Of a stretch of DNA of 53,021 nt, positions 32,349 through 41,612 are shown piece after piece; position 1 is the first letter of the stretch; each line of letters starts with the position of its first letter. The translations under genes were made by a program, and so were the position numbers. The DNA lies in assembly GCA_964633825.1 (NCBI GenBank), contig CAZWHE010000007.1:1-53021 (forward strand), read 5' to 3'. Below the pieces are notes generated by a model. It was given only the letters and a program-made list of their open reading frames with translations, had not been told where the DNA came from and searched no databases. The stretch is from CAZWHE01 sp964633825 (GTDB taxonomy: Bacteria; Planctomycetota; B15-G4; CAYZWU01).

Positions 32349-34667
32349 ATGTACCAAGCCAGACTCTGTTCGTACCTTCCCCTTCTCATGCTCTTTGTTT
32401 TAATCCTTCCGGCCTCGGCCGATGACTATTCCGGCCAGGTTCGGTATTCGACATCCGACCTTTCTTACAGTCAAAAAGCCGGGTTTGACGTCATCGAGAT
32501 GACCGGCGCCGGAACCATGACCGTTGTGGGCTGTCCCGCCCTGCCGTGCACGGAAGTCAACGTGGCCCTTCCCGACGGCGCCGGCGTGATCGGCGTCAAT
32601 CTCATCGACGCCGAGTATGTCGAACTGGCCGGCCTCTTCGACGTGATACCCGCCGCGAGACCCCGCCGGATCAGCAACCCTGCCACGGGTAATGTTCTGG
32701 TCAAGAACCAGGTCGTGTACGGAACGGACGCTTTATTCCCGGGCCGGCTGATGGAAAAAATGAGCCAGTGGGAGCTCGTCGGCCAGGAGTTCGTGACGGT
32801 CCGTATCTTTCCGGTTCAGTACAACCCGGTAACCGGGAAAGCCTTTCTCGCCACGAAAGCGACCTTCGAGGTCGTTTATGACATCGATCCGCATGCGGTC
32901 CGGAGCACCTACAATTTCAGTGACCGCGTTCGCGATCATTACACAAGGCGCCTCGAGAATCTCGCCCTGAACCCGGAAGCGGTTGAGCTTCCCCTTTGGA
33001 ACGGAAACGCAAGCCGCGCGCTGAGTCCGGGCGACTATGAGTACGTGATCATTACAACGTCCTCTTTCGAGGACGACTGGGGCACCCTGACCGACCACTA
33101 CACCAAGATCGGTCTCCCCGCCAAGGTCGTGACCACCGACTGGATCTATTCGAACTTCTCGGGCAGCACGAACCAGGCCGAGATCCGCAACTTCGTGATC
33201 GACGCCCACAGCACGTGGGGCACGATCTACTTCCTCCTCGGCGGCGACTCGGGCAAGGTTCCCTACCACACGAAGAGCCTCGGGGGCGACAACATCCCCA
33301 ACGACACCTACTACGCCGACTATGACGCCGACTACAGGGTCGAGGTCTACCTGGGCCGCGCGTCGGTGGACACGACGTCGCAGATCAGCACCTTCGTCTC
33401 CAAGGTGATGGACTACATGACCGGTCCGCCCTCGGGTTTCGGTGAAGAGGTTTTTCAGGGGGGATTCGATTTCGATTCCTATACGGACGGCGAAGATCTG
33501 ATGATCTACATCGACAACAACTACGTTCCATCCTGGGCTGATTACGACAGGGAGTACGACAGCGAGTCGGGCTCCCACAAAAGCGATTTCAAGGGCTACA
33601 TCAACAGCGGCCACAGCGTGACCAACCACGCCGACCACTGCAACTACAACGTCCTCGGCGTCGGCTCGTACAACCACGGCGACCACCTCTACAACTCGGA
33701 CGCTTCGGGATTCAACAACAGTGGCCGCGCCGGTATCTTCTACACGCTCGGCTGCTGGCCCGGCGCTTTCGAAAAGAACGAATGCTGGGGGGAAGCCCTT
33801 GTCCAGAACTCGGGCGGCGGAGCGATCTCTTTCGTGGGCAACACGCGTTACGGCTGGTACACCCAGGGTTCCACGAACACCTACTCGTGCCGGTACGACA
33901 AGAAATTCTTCAAGGCCCTCTGGACCAACGATTACTACCGGGCCGGAGAGACGCTCGGCGAATCGAAGAACGACTATTTTCCGGGTGATACGACGTACAA
34001 ATATGTCTTTACCGAGCTGACCCTACTGGGCGATCCGGGTATGGCGATCTGGACCGACGTGCCGGGCACGCTCTCCTGCACTTACTCGACAACGATCGAT
34101 CCCGGCTCCCAGAGCTACAATGTCAACGTGAAGTCGGGCGGCTCTAATCTCTCGGGCGCCCTGGTCTGCGTTTACAAAGGCTCCCAGGTCTATGACAGGG
34201 CAACGACGGGTGGAGCGGGCAACGCCACGTTCACCATCAACCCGACGGACGGCGGCACCATGTACGTGACCGTTTCGGCCCAGAACGAGAAAGTGCACTT
34301 CGGGTCCTGTACGGTGACGGGCGGCGGATCGCCCGATCTCACGTGCGATCTGGTCCTGGACAGCACAACCTATCAGCGCCTCGACTGGCTCAATTACGAT
34401 TTCTATGTGTACAACAACTCCGGCAGCTCGCAGAGCACCTTCGTCTGGACGAACGCCACGCTTCCGAACAGCAACACCTATCCTCCGTCCGGTTACATCG
34501 ACGGTCCCATCTATACGACGGTTGCGGCCTATGGGTCGGAGGAGTGGCATTATTCGAGAAGGATTCCGGGCGGCGCGCCTTACGGAAACTTTATTTTCAA
34601 CCTCTATATCGGGCCCAATCCCGGTATTCTCGACGAGGACCATGAAGCGTTCTCGATCGTGCCGTAA
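32349..34667 (+). CDS. Secreted C25 (gingipain-like) cysteine peptidase, paralogue 2
   Basis: A 772-residue exported protein with signal peptide 1-24 (LPLLMLFVLILPASA). It has the same layout as its neighbours: propeptide-like region, C25 core and C-terminal beta domains. The catalytic His is in NHADHCNYNVLGVGS and the catalytic Cys in TLGCWPGAFEKNECWGEALV. The C-terminal part has YNVNVKSGGSNLSGALVC and PPSGYIDGPIY repeat phrases shared with paralogue 3. AAAGGAG at 32336-32342 lies 6 nt before ATG 32349; the in-frame ATG at 32325 is rejected because it precedes this site. Substrate specificity is unknown; Arg or Lys preference cannot be assumed. Confidence 0.84.
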   Translation: MYQARLCSYLPLLMLFVLILPASADDYSGQVRYSTSDLSYSQKAGFDVIEMTGAGTMTVVGCPALPCTEVNVALPDGAGVIGVNLIDAEYVELAGLFDVIPAARPRRISNPATGNVLVKNQVVYGTDALFPGRLMEKMSQWELVGQEFVTVRIFPVQYNPVTGKAFLATKATFEVVYDIDPHAVRSTYNFSDRVRDHYTRRLENLALNPEAVELPLWNGNASRALSPGDYEYVIITTSSFEDDWGTLTDHYTKIGLPAKVVTTDWIYSNFSGSTNQAEIRNFVIDAHSTWGTIYFLLGGDSGKVPYHTKSLGGDNIPNDTYYADYDADYRVEVYLGRASVDTTSQISTFVSKVMDYMTGPPSGFGEEVFQGGFDFDSYTDGEDLMIYIDNNYVPSWADYDREYDSESGSHKSDFKGYINSGHSVTNHADHCNYNVLGVGSYNHGDHLYNSDASGFNNSGRAGIFYTLGCWPGAFEKNECWGEALVQNSGGGAISFVGNTRYGWYTQGSTNTYSCRYDKKFFKALWTNDYYRAGETLGESKNDYFPGDTTYKYVFTELTLLGDPGMAIWTDVPGTLSCTYSTTIDPGSQSYNVNVKSGGSNLSGALVCVYKGSQVYDRATTGGAGNATFTINPTDGGTMYVTVSAQNEKVHFGSCTVTGGGSPDLTCDLVLDSTTYQRLDWLNYDFYVYNNSGSSQSTFVWTNATLPNSNTYPPSGYIDGPIYTTVAAYGSEEWHYSRRIPGGAPYGNFIFNLYIGPNPGILDEDHEAFSIVP

Positions 34668-34731
34668 TACAGTGCTGTAGGACGGCGCCGTAAAGGGCAC
34701 GGCTTGAACGGCCTGAAAAAATCTCTTTCCA

Positions 34732-34765
34732 GCTCGGTGTCGGGTCGATATGCTCGACACCGAGC
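34732..34765. other. Strong stem-loop between tandem C25 paralogues
   Basis: GCTCGGTGTCG (34732-34742) pairs perfectly with CGACACCGAGC (34755-34765), leaving a 12-nt loop. It is followed by CGGACACC and no T-tract, so it is a poor intrinsic terminator. It could stabilise or attenuate the mRNA between paralogues 2 and 3. Confidence 0.5.
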
Positions 34766-34834
34766 CGGACACCTGAATCAAGACGCAACAACGGTATGAC
34801 CTATTTTATCTTCTGAGAGCACGAGGAGGCTGCA

Positions 34835-37144
34835 ATGAGATCACCCGGGCTGATTTCAACGGTTGGGACCCTGTTTTTTTTGTTCTCCTTTTCCACCCTA
34901 ACGGCTGGTGACTATACCGGACACGAACGGTTTTCAGTCGACCAACTCTCCTTCAGCCGAGTCGCTGATTTTGATTTCATCGAGATGGGAGACAGCGACA
35001 CCATCTCTCTCGTCGGTGCGCCCGTCCTTCCCTGCGTATCGATCAACGTGGCGCTTCCCTTGAGCGCCGAAGCCGTTGTCGTTAAGTATCTCGACAGCGA
35101 ATTCGTCGAAATCGACGGCACGTACGACATCATGCCCTGTGCCAGGCCGCGCCGGATCAGCAATCCCGCCCAGGGGAATCCCTTTGTCAAGGACCCGGCC
35201 GTATACGGCAGGGACGCTTTCTTTCCGGGCCGGTTTGCCGAACAGGTGGGCCGATGGGATCTTGCCGGACAGGAGTTCGTCACCCTCCGTCTCTTTCCGG
35301 TTCAGTACAACCCTGTGACGGGGAAGGTCTTTCTGGCCAAAGCCATGTCTTATGAGGTTCTCTACGACAGGGATCCTTTTGCCGTCAGGAAGACTTACAA
35401 CTTCAGCGACAAGGTCCGGGCCCGAACCCTTCAAAAGATGCGGAGCATGGCCGTCAATCCCGAAGCGGTCGAGCTGCCCGTTTGGAGCGGGGGATCGAGC
35501 CGAGCGCTCGCTCCGGGGAATTACGAGCACGTGATCATCACGACGACGGGCTTCGAAAACGAGTGGAGCGATCTCGTCGACCACTACACCTTGACGGGCG
35601 TTCCCTCGAATGTGGTGACCACCAGCTGGATCTATTCGAACTACTCGGGAAGCGACAACCCGGCCAAGATCCGCAGCTTCGTGATCGACGCCCACAGCAC
35701 GTGGGGAACGATCTATTTCCTGATCGGCGGCGACACAAGCCAGGTCCCATATGACACGGTCAGCATCGGGGGCGACAGCATTCCCAATGACACCTATCTG
35801 TCCGATTTCGACGACGACTGGCATTGCGAGGTCTACGTGGGACGCGCCTCGGTGGACAGCGCTTCGCAGATCAGCACCTTCCTGACAAAGACGCTCGACT
35901 ATGCCAAGGTTCCGCCCACCGGGTTCGGCGAAGAGGTTTTTCTCATGGGATTCGACGTCGATTCGGTGACGCCCATGGAAAAGCTGATGAACTACATCAT
36001 CAATAACTGGCTCCCCGCGTGGATGGACCTGAGCAAGGAGTACGACAGCGAACCGGGCGGGCACGAGAGCGACGTCAAGGGCTACATCAATGCCGGACAA
36101 AACCTGACCAACCACGCCGACCACTGCAACTGGAACGTCATCGGCGTGGGCAACGGCTCTCTCTCCATCTCGGAATGCAAGGCCTTCCACAACGGCGACA
36201 GGAAGGGGATCTTCTGCACCCTCGGCTGCTGGCCGGGCGCGTTCGAAAAGAGCGATTGCTGGGGCGAGGAGTGGGTCAAGGACTCCGACGGAGGCGGCAT
36301 CGGCTTCGTGGGCAACACCCGATACGGGTGGTACTCACCCGGACACACGGGTTGCTACTCGGGCCGGTACAACCAGAAGTACTGCAAGGCTCTCTGGCAC
36401 GAGGACTATATGTACTACCACGTGGGTGAAGCCCTCGGCGAGTCGAAGAACGACTATTTTCCCACGGACAACTATTACAAATACATTTTCATGGAGCTCT
36501 GCCTGACGGGCGATCCGGCTGTTCCGCTCTGGTGCAATGTGCCCGGAAACATGACATGCGCTTACGACGCCACGATCGGCGCCGGCTCCCAGAGCTACAA
36601 CGTGAACGTGAAGGACGGCGGCCAAAACCTCGAGGGCGCCCTCGTCTGCCTCTGGAAAGGAAGCCAGGTTTACGAATGCGCCCTGACGGACATTGCCGGC
36701 AACGCCGACCTGACAATCAATCCGACGGACGACGGCACCATGTTCGTCACCGTAACGGCCCAGGACTACAAGATCCATTTCGGGCAGTGCACGGTCTCGG
36801 GAAGCGCTCCCAGCATGACGGTCGATATCGTTCTCGACAGCAGCTATTACAAGCGCGGCGACCCGATCAACTGGGATGTGACCGTATACAACAACTCGGG
36901 AACTCAGCAAACCACCTTTATGTGGACCAACGTCACCCGGCCGGGCGGCGCGACCTATCCTCCGTCGGGTTACCTGAACGGTCCGGTCTACATGGTGGTC
37001 GACGGCTACGGTTCGGCCGTGGAAAACTATTCGGCGACGATCCCGGGATCGGCGCCCTATGGAACCTACACGTTCAACGCGTTCATCGGTCCCGATCCCG
37101 GCATCGATGACGAAGACCATGCGACCATGACGATCGGATCGTGA
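34835..37144 (+). CDS. Secreted C25 (gingipain-like) cysteine peptidase, paralogue 3
   Basis: A 769-residue exported protein; signal peptide about 1-24 (VGTLFFLFSFSTLTAG). The catalytic His is in NHADHCNWNVIGVG and the Cys in TLGCWPGAFEKSDCWGEEWV. The core and C-terminal domains align closely with paralogue 2, and several DNA blocks are almost unchanged (for example around 33195-33230 and 35680-35710), pointing to tandem duplication. GAGGAGG lies 5 nt before ATG. A perfect hairpin terminator follows 49 nt after the stop. The gap to paralogue 2 is 167 nt, so they may form one transcript. Confidence 0.84.
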   Translation: MRSPGLISTVGTLFFLFSFSTLTAGDYTGHERFSVDQLSFSRVADFDFIEMGDSDTISLVGAPVLPCVSINVALPLSAEAVVVKYLDSEFVEIDGTYDIMPCARPRRISNPAQGNPFVKDPAVYGRDAFFPGRFAEQVGRWDLAGQEFVTLRLFPVQYNPVTGKVFLAKAMSYEVLYDRDPFAVRKTYNFSDKVRARTLQKMRSMAVNPEAVELPVWSGGSSRALAPGNYEHVIITTTGFENEWSDLVDHYTLTGVPSNVVTTSWIYSNYSGSDNPAKIRSFVIDAHSTWGTIYFLIGGDTSQVPYDTVSIGGDSIPNDTYLSDFDDDWHCEVYVGRASVDSASQISTFLTKTLDYAKVPPTGFGEEVFLMGFDVDSVTPMEKLMNYIINNWLPAWMDLSKEYDSEPGGHESDVKGYINAGQNLTNHADHCNWNVIGVGNGSLSISECKAFHNGDRKGIFCTLGCWPGAFEKSDCWGEEWVKDSDGGGIGFVGNTRYGWYSPGHTGCYSGRYNQKYCKALWHEDYMYYHVGEALGESKNDYFPTDNYYKYIFMELCLTGDPAVPLWCNVPGNMTCAYDATIGAGSQSYNVNVKDGGQNLEGALVCLWKGSQVYECALTDIAGNADLTINPTDDGTMFVTVTAQDYKIHFGQCTVSGSAPSMTVDIVLDSSYYKRGDPINWDVTVYNNSGTQQTTFMWTNVTRPGGATYPPSGYLNGPVYMVVDGYGSAVENYSATIPGSAPYGTYTFNAFIGPDPGIDDEDHATMTIGS

Positions 37145-37192
37145 CGGATCGGGGGACATGGCCCCTCGACACCGTTGAGAAGTGATAACACC

Positions 37193-37230
37193 AGGCCCCG
37201 GCGGCTTCATCGGAAACCGCCGGGGCCTTT
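37193..37230 (+). terminator. Intrinsic terminator after the C25 genes
   Basis: AGGCCCCGGCGG (37193-37204) and CCGCCGGGGCCT (37217-37228) form a perfect 12-bp stem with a 12-nt loop, followed by a short T run. It lies between the last C25 gene and mutY. Confidence 0.8.
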
Positions 37231-37273
37231 GCCATCAACCCCGCTGGAATGATACAACATCGAGAAAACGAAA

Positions 37274-38359
37274 ATGAAAACGACCCCCGTCCGGAAAATC
37301 CGTTCTTCCCTTCTCGAGTGGTACGAGAAGGAAAAACGCGATCTCCCGTGGCGCCGCACGGCCGATCCTTACGGGATATGGCTCTCCGAGGTCATGCTCC
37401 AGCAGACAACGGTGAAGGTCGTGGCCGAACGGTACCCGGCCTTTCTTGGCAGGTTCCCCGATATCGCTTCCCTGGCCGGCGCTTCCGAGGAGGACGTTCT
37501 CGCCGCGTGGTCCGGCCTCGGTTATTACGGCCGGGCGCGCGCCTTTCACAAGGCCGCCCGGATCGTTGCCGGGAAATGGGGCGGCCGCCTCCCCGAAGAC
37601 CGCAATGCCCTCCTTTCCCTTCCCGGCATCGGCCCTTACACGGCGGGCGCCGTCATGTCGATCGCTTTCGGAAAACAGTCGCCCCTGGTTGACGGGAACG
37701 TGGCCCGCGTCCTCTGCCGCTTCTTTGCCGTCCGGGGAGATCCGGCGTCGGCCCCGCTCAAAAAACGCCTCTGGAGCCTGGCCGCAGAGCTCCTTCCCGC
37801 CCGCCGTCCCGGCGAGTTCAACCAGGCGCTCATGGAGCTGGGCGCCCTGGTTTGTACGCCCCGCAGCCCGTCTTGCTCCGCCTGTCCCCTGGAAGGGCCC
37901 TGTCTCGCCCGCAGCAGGGGAATTCAGCAGGAGCTTCCGCGAAAAACGAAGCCCCTTGCTTCGCAAAAAGTCGCCCTCGCCGCAGCCCTGGTAAAACACC
38001 GCGGCCGGATCCTTTTGAAACGCCGCTCTCCCGATGAAAAGCTGCTCGGCGGCATTTGGCTCTTTCCGGGCGGCGAGTTTCGAAACCCGGCAACGGCGCC
38101 GAAAATGCTCTCCCGGCTTGTGGGAAAAATCCTGAACACTCCCGTAGGCGTGAACGAATCCTCGCCCATCACGGTGCGGCACTCCATCACGCGCTACAGG
38201 ATCACGCTCCACCTTTTCGGGGCGCGCCCCGCGAAAAAGCCGGCCCCCCTATCGAGAGGAGGAGCAGCGAGATGGATCCGGCCCGCCCGGATCGGAACGC
38301 TTCCTGTTTCATCCCTTGTGAAAAAGGGGTTGAAGCGGGCCGGTCTCATTCCGGGTTGA
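37274..38359 (+). CDS. mutY: A/G-specific adenine DNA glycosylase
   Basis: A 361-residue base-excision repair enzyme that removes adenine opposite 8-oxoguanine. The helix-hairpin-helix is LPGIGPYTAGAVMS (116-129). Catalytic Glu39 (LSEVMLQQT) and Asp140 (LVDGNVARVL) match E. coli Glu37 and Asp138. The 4Fe-4S ligands are Cys194, 201, 204 and 210 (C-x6-C-x2-C-x5-C). The C-terminal part (about 230-360) is a NUDIX-like 8-oxoG recognition domain with ILLKRRSPDEKLLGGIWLFPGGEF in two halves. The Shine-Dalgarno is weak. The 3' end overlaps the convergent HD-domain gene by 14 nt. Confidence 0.95.
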   Translation: MKTTPVRKIRSSLLEWYEKEKRDLPWRRTADPYGIWLSEVMLQQTTVKVVAERYPAFLGRFPDIASLAGASEEDVLAAWSGLGYYGRARAFHKAARIVAGKWGGRLPEDRNALLSLPGIGPYTAGAVMSIAFGKQSPLVDGNVARVLCRFFAVRGDPASAPLKKRLWSLAAELLPARRPGEFNQALMELGALVCTPRSPSCSACPLEGPCLARSRGIQQELPRKTKPLASQKVALAAALVKHRGRILLKRRSPDEKLLGGIWLFPGGEFRNPATAPKMLSRLVGKILNTPVGVNESSPITVRHSITRYRITLHLFGARPAKKPAPLSRGGAARWIRPARIGTLPVSSLVKKGLKRAGLIPG

Positions 38360-38858
38360 TCAAAATACCGTCAGGCGGACCGCCCGAGCGCTCCATGGCC
38401 CAGCCGATGACTTCCCGGCTCTTGGCCGTGGCCGTGCACATCCTGGAGGGCTCGGGCTTGATGCCGCACCTCCAGAGATCGAGGCGGTCCGCGTCCCAGC
38501 AGGTGATAACCGTGGGATCGCCTTCCAAAAGACCGTCCGTGTGCCTGTTGCAGGCATCGGCGAGGAGCTCGAAAGCGCCGTCGTCCAGAGTGAACCACCC
38601 CTCGTCGCGCATCTTCCGGGCGTACTCGGCGCCGCGCCGGCCGTGATCGGAGTCGATCTGGTCGTTTCGCCTGAGAGAATCGTGGAAAAGGGCGAAGAGC
38701 TTCAGCACGCGCGTGTCTGCGCCTGTTTCTTCTTGGATGCGGAGCGCGTTCTCGAGAACACGGCCCCAGTGGGCGGGTCCGTGTATGCTGTCGAGACCCA
38801 TGGGGAACGATTCGATCACGACACGGCGAAGCTCTGGGCTGATCAATGGTTTATCCAC
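38346..38858 (-). CDS. Small HD-domain protein, putative metal-dependent phosphohydrolase
   Basis: A 170-residue cytoplasmic protein with the HD signature His30 (IHGPAHWGRVLENA), His59-Asp60 (LFALFHDSLR) and Asp124 (CWDADRLDL), which would bind a divalent metal. Members of this small group are annotated only as HD-domain proteins; the substrate is unknown. The start is unsure: GTG 38858 overlaps the AAAAGGTG that would serve as Shine-Dalgarno, and TTG 38846 with better spacing is an alternative. It lies 36 nt downstream of the lipoprotein gene on the same strand and could be the tail of that operon. Confidence 0.8.
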   Translation of the reverse strand: MDKPLISPELRRVVIESFPMGLDSIHGPAHWGRVLENALRIQEETGADTRVLKLFALFHDSLRRNDQIDSDHGRRGAEYARKMRDEGWFTLDDGAFELLADACNRHTDGLLEGDPTVITCWDADRLDLWRCGIKPEPSRMCTATAKSREVIGWAMERSGGPPDGILINPE

Positions 38859-38894
38859 CTTTTCAGTTTATGAAAGTCCGCCGGGCGGTTCAAG

Positions 38895-39953
38895 CTACAT
38901 CGCGCCCTCTTCCGCCAGGCTGATCAGTTTCCTCAGCTCATCCAGGGCCGAATGGCAGTCAGTGACGGGCTTCCCGAAATCGATGAGCGACATGATGAAC
39001 GTCAGTTCGGCAAAGCGAACCGCCACCTCTTCGTCGATCTCGGCCGGCCTGTTCCTGGCGATGTCGTTCAGCTCTTCGAGAGACATCCTTCCCTCTCCGG
39101 CGAGAACAGTCTCTTTCAGCTTCTCGATCTCGGCGGATACGGTTATCCAGTCCTCTTCTTTATTCGTTGTTGCGGCTTTTTCGAGCATGCCGTGAATTCT
39201 CTCGGACAGGCGCTCTCCCTGGTCCCGGAACTCATGCCGGAAAGCCTCGATCTTGTTTTTTTCTTCCTCTGTAAATTCATCGCCGGCCGTGACTCCGTCG
39301 GACAGCATCCGGAGGGACGAGAGGTAGATCTCCCGTTCGTCCTCGATGATCCTCTCCGCTGGAAAAAGCTTCTTCTCGTGGCTCTTCAGGCCGGAAAGAA
39401 TTTTCCCGCAAAGTTCTTTGCTCCCGGCTGCGGGCGTCAGGCAGTTCCTGAGATCGGCATAAGCTTTCCCTTCGATCCAGAGGGCCAACGATTTGGAGGC
39501 CAGGGATTTCTCCAGGGAGACGTGGCGGGAGAGGGTGAGGAGCGAGAGATAGGCGGCAACGGCATCGGCACGGGCCGCCTTCTTTTCTAGAGAGCGGCCT
39601 TTCAGGAGAATGAGGCGGGTCAGGTCGGCGATCCGGCGATGGGGCGCTTCCTTTTTTTCGAAGAGGTAGCGGTGTTTCCCGTTGATATCGAAGTCGCATT
39701 GCTCGAGAAGAATCCCCTTGTCGTACTCCTCGATGCAGGCCTTGTTCCCCTTCAGGATGTCGTCGGCATCGGGGTTTTCCTTCTCCCAGTCGAACCCCTT
39801 GGGGACTTGCATCAAGTCAAGGGCTTTCAGGTAATGGAGAGCGGCGTTTCCGGGATCCTTTACCGGAGCGGGGGTTTCTTCCGGAGGGGGCGAATCGGAG
39901 CAGGAGAATGCGCAGAAAATCAGCAGGATCAGGATGAGCGGCGTTATTCTCAT
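38895..39953 (-). CDS. Hypothetical lipoprotein, helical
   Basis: A 352-residue protein with a lipoprotein signal (MRITPLILILLIFCAFSC; lipidated Cys18) and then a Pro-rich linker. The rest is almost entirely helical and charged, with no recognised domain. Helix-turn-helix spacing (AALHYLKALDLM, ADAVAAYLSLLTLSRHVSL) hints at TPR-like packing. The ATG overlaps the gpmI stop (TAATG), so translation is coupled to a glycolytic gene, which is unexpected. It is the last gene of the six-gene operon that begins at 46699. I do not recognise its function. Confidence 0.7.
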   Translation of the reverse strand: MRITPLILILLIFCAFSCSDSPPPEETPAPVKDPGNAALHYLKALDLMQVPKGFDWEKENPDADDILKGNKACIEEYDKGILLEQCDFDINGKHRYLFEKKEAPHRRIADLTRLILLKGRSLEKKAARADAVAAYLSLLTLSRHVSLEKSLASKSLALWIEGKAYADLRNCLTPAAGSKELCGKILSGLKSHEKKLFPAERIIEDEREIYLSSLRMLSDGVTAGDEFTEEEKNKIEAFRHEFRDQGERLSERIHGMLEKAATTNKEEDWITVSAEIEKLKETVLAGEGRMSLEELNDIARNRPAEIDEEVAVRFAELTFIMSLIDFGKPVTDCHSALDELRKLISLAEEGAM

Positions 39954-41611
39954 TATCCGGTCTCCGGGATGATCAAGGGAGGGTCGTATCCTTCTGGCGG
40001 CGTGTACCCGAGAAGGAGCAGGATCGTGGCCGCCATGTTGCTCAGCATCGGCCTTGCGATCGACGGATCGAACGCGAAATCGGAGAAAGACCCAACGATG
40101 CTGAAGGGAACGGCGTTGAGCGTGTGGCTCGTGCGGACGACGGGGCGGCCGCTCTCGGTGCGCTTGAGGTTGCCTGTTTTTCTGTCGAGCTCGAACATCT
40201 CCTCCGAGTTGCCGTGGTCCGCCGTGACGAGGATGGTCCCGCCGGCGGCCTCCACCTCGGCGAGGAGGCGGCCCAGATTCCCGTCCACCGCTTCCACGGC
40301 ACGGACGGCGGCGTCGAGAACGCCCGTGTGCCCCACCATGTCGCCGTTGGCGTAGTTGAGGCGGATGAAGGGAAAGCGCCCCGTCTTCATCTTGGCGATC
40401 ACGGCGTCGGTGATCTCGGCCGCTTTCATGTCGGGCGCATTCTCGAAGGGGATCCGGTCCGACGGGATCTCGATGTAGGTTTCGAGCTCCTCGCTGAACT
40501 TGCCCGAGCGGTTGCCGTTCCAGAAATAGGTCACGTGGCCGAACTTCTGCGTCTCCGACACGGCGAGCTGGGGAACGCCGGCCAGGGCGAGGTATTCGCT
40601 CAGGGTGCGGTCGATCACGGGGGGTTCGACGAGGAACCTCTCGGGCAGCATCAGGTCGCCGTCGTACTGCATCATGCCGGCGTAGAGCACGTCTGGCCGG
40701 TCCCCGCGGTCGAAGCCGTCGAAGTCGTCCTTCTCGAAAGCCATGGTGATCTCGATGGCGCGGTCTCCGCGGAAGTTGAAGAAAACGACGCCGTCATTGT
40801 CGCGGATCGGGCCGACGGGCTTTTCTTTTTTCTCGACGACGAGCTCGGGCAGGAACTGGTCGATCACCGAAGGATCTTCGTCGTAGTAGGCCCGAACCGC
40901 CTCCTCGGTCGAGGCGAAGGAACGCCCCTTACCGTGGACGTGGGCGTTCCATCCGCGCTCCACGATTCGCCAGTCGGCGAAGTAGCGGTCCATGGTGACG
41001 AGCATGCGCCCCCCGCCCGAGGCGATGAAATAGTCGCGGCCGCCCTTGTCGCGGATCCGGGAGAGCAGTTTCTCCAGGGGGCGGACGTACTCGAGCGCCG
41101 ACCGTTCCCCTACGTCGCGCCCGTCGAAGAGGGTGTGGACAAAGAGACGGTTTATGCCCGCCTTGTCCGCCTCGCGGATCATGGCGAAGAGGTGCTCGAT
41201 GTGGCTGTGCACATTGCCGTCGGAGAGGAGGCCGATGAAGTGGAGCGCGCTCTTCCGGTCGAGGCACTGTTCGATGAGGGCTTTCCACGTCTCTCCCTCG
41301 AAGAGGCCGCCCGAAGCGATCGCTTCGTTCACGAGCTTGGCGCCCTGGGCGAAGACGCGGCCCGCGCTGATCGCGTTGTGACCCACCTCGGAGTTGCCCA
41401 TGTCGTCCCACGACGGCATTCCTACGGCCGGGCCGTGGGCGGCGAGGCGCGTCGTGGGGCAGTCCCGCCAGATCCGGTCGAGAGTGGGCGTCTTTGCCAG
41501 GCGCACGGCGTTTCCGCTGTTGTCGGCGCCCAAGCCGATGCCGTCCATGATCACGACGACGAGCGGTCCGCTTGGCGGCTCGAAGAGGGAGTGTTTTTCG
41601 AGAGGCTTCAT
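39953..41611 (-). CDS. gpmI: 2,3-bisphosphoglycerate-independent phosphoglycerate mutase
   Basis: A 552-residue Mn-dependent alkaline-phosphatase-superfamily enzyme interconverting 3- and 2-phosphoglycerate. VVIMDGIGLG (Asp23) and DMGNSEVGHNAISAGRV with the phosphorylated Ser74 are family signatures. The C-terminal metal site shows TADHGNSEEMF and a threonine/histidine-rich tail (RTSHTLNAVPFSIVG). Slightly longer than typical (about 510-515), with an N-terminal extension of about 15 residues. The start lies one base after the upstream SDR stop (TGACATG), so this housekeeping enzyme is translated as part of the flippase/GMC/SDR operon. Confidence 0.95.
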   Translation of the reverse strand: MKPLEKHSLFEPPSGPLVVVIMDGIGLGADNSGNAVRLAKTPTLDRIWRDCPTTRLAAHGPAVGMPSWDDMGNSEVGHNAISAGRVFAQGAKLVNEAIASGGLFEGETWKALIEQCLDRKSALHFIGLLSDGNVHSHIEHLFAMIREADKAGINRLFVHTLFDGRDVGERSALEYVRPLEKLLSRIRDKGGRDYFIASGGGRMLVTMDRYFADWRIVERGWNAHVHGKGRSFASTEEAVRAYYDEDPSVIDQFLPELVVEKKEKPVGPIRDNDGVVFFNFRGDRAIEITMAFEKDDFDGFDRGDRPDVLYAGMMQYDGDLMLPERFLVEPPVIDRTLSEYLALAGVPQLAVSETQKFGHVTYFWNGNRSGKFSEELETYIEIPSDRIPFENAPDMKAAEITDAVIAKMKTGRFPFIRLNYANGDMVGHTGVLDAAVRAVEAVDGNLGRLLAEVEAAGGTILVTADHGNSEEMFELDRKTGNLKRTESGRPVVRTSHTLNAVPFSIVGSFSDFAFDPSIARPMLSNMAATILLLLGYTPPEGYDPPLIIPETG

Positions 41612-41612
41612 G

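Noticed and set aside
34732..34765. Intrinsic terminator between C25 paralogues 2 and 3
   Set aside because: Perfect stem but no downstream T-tract; reported only as a stem-loop.
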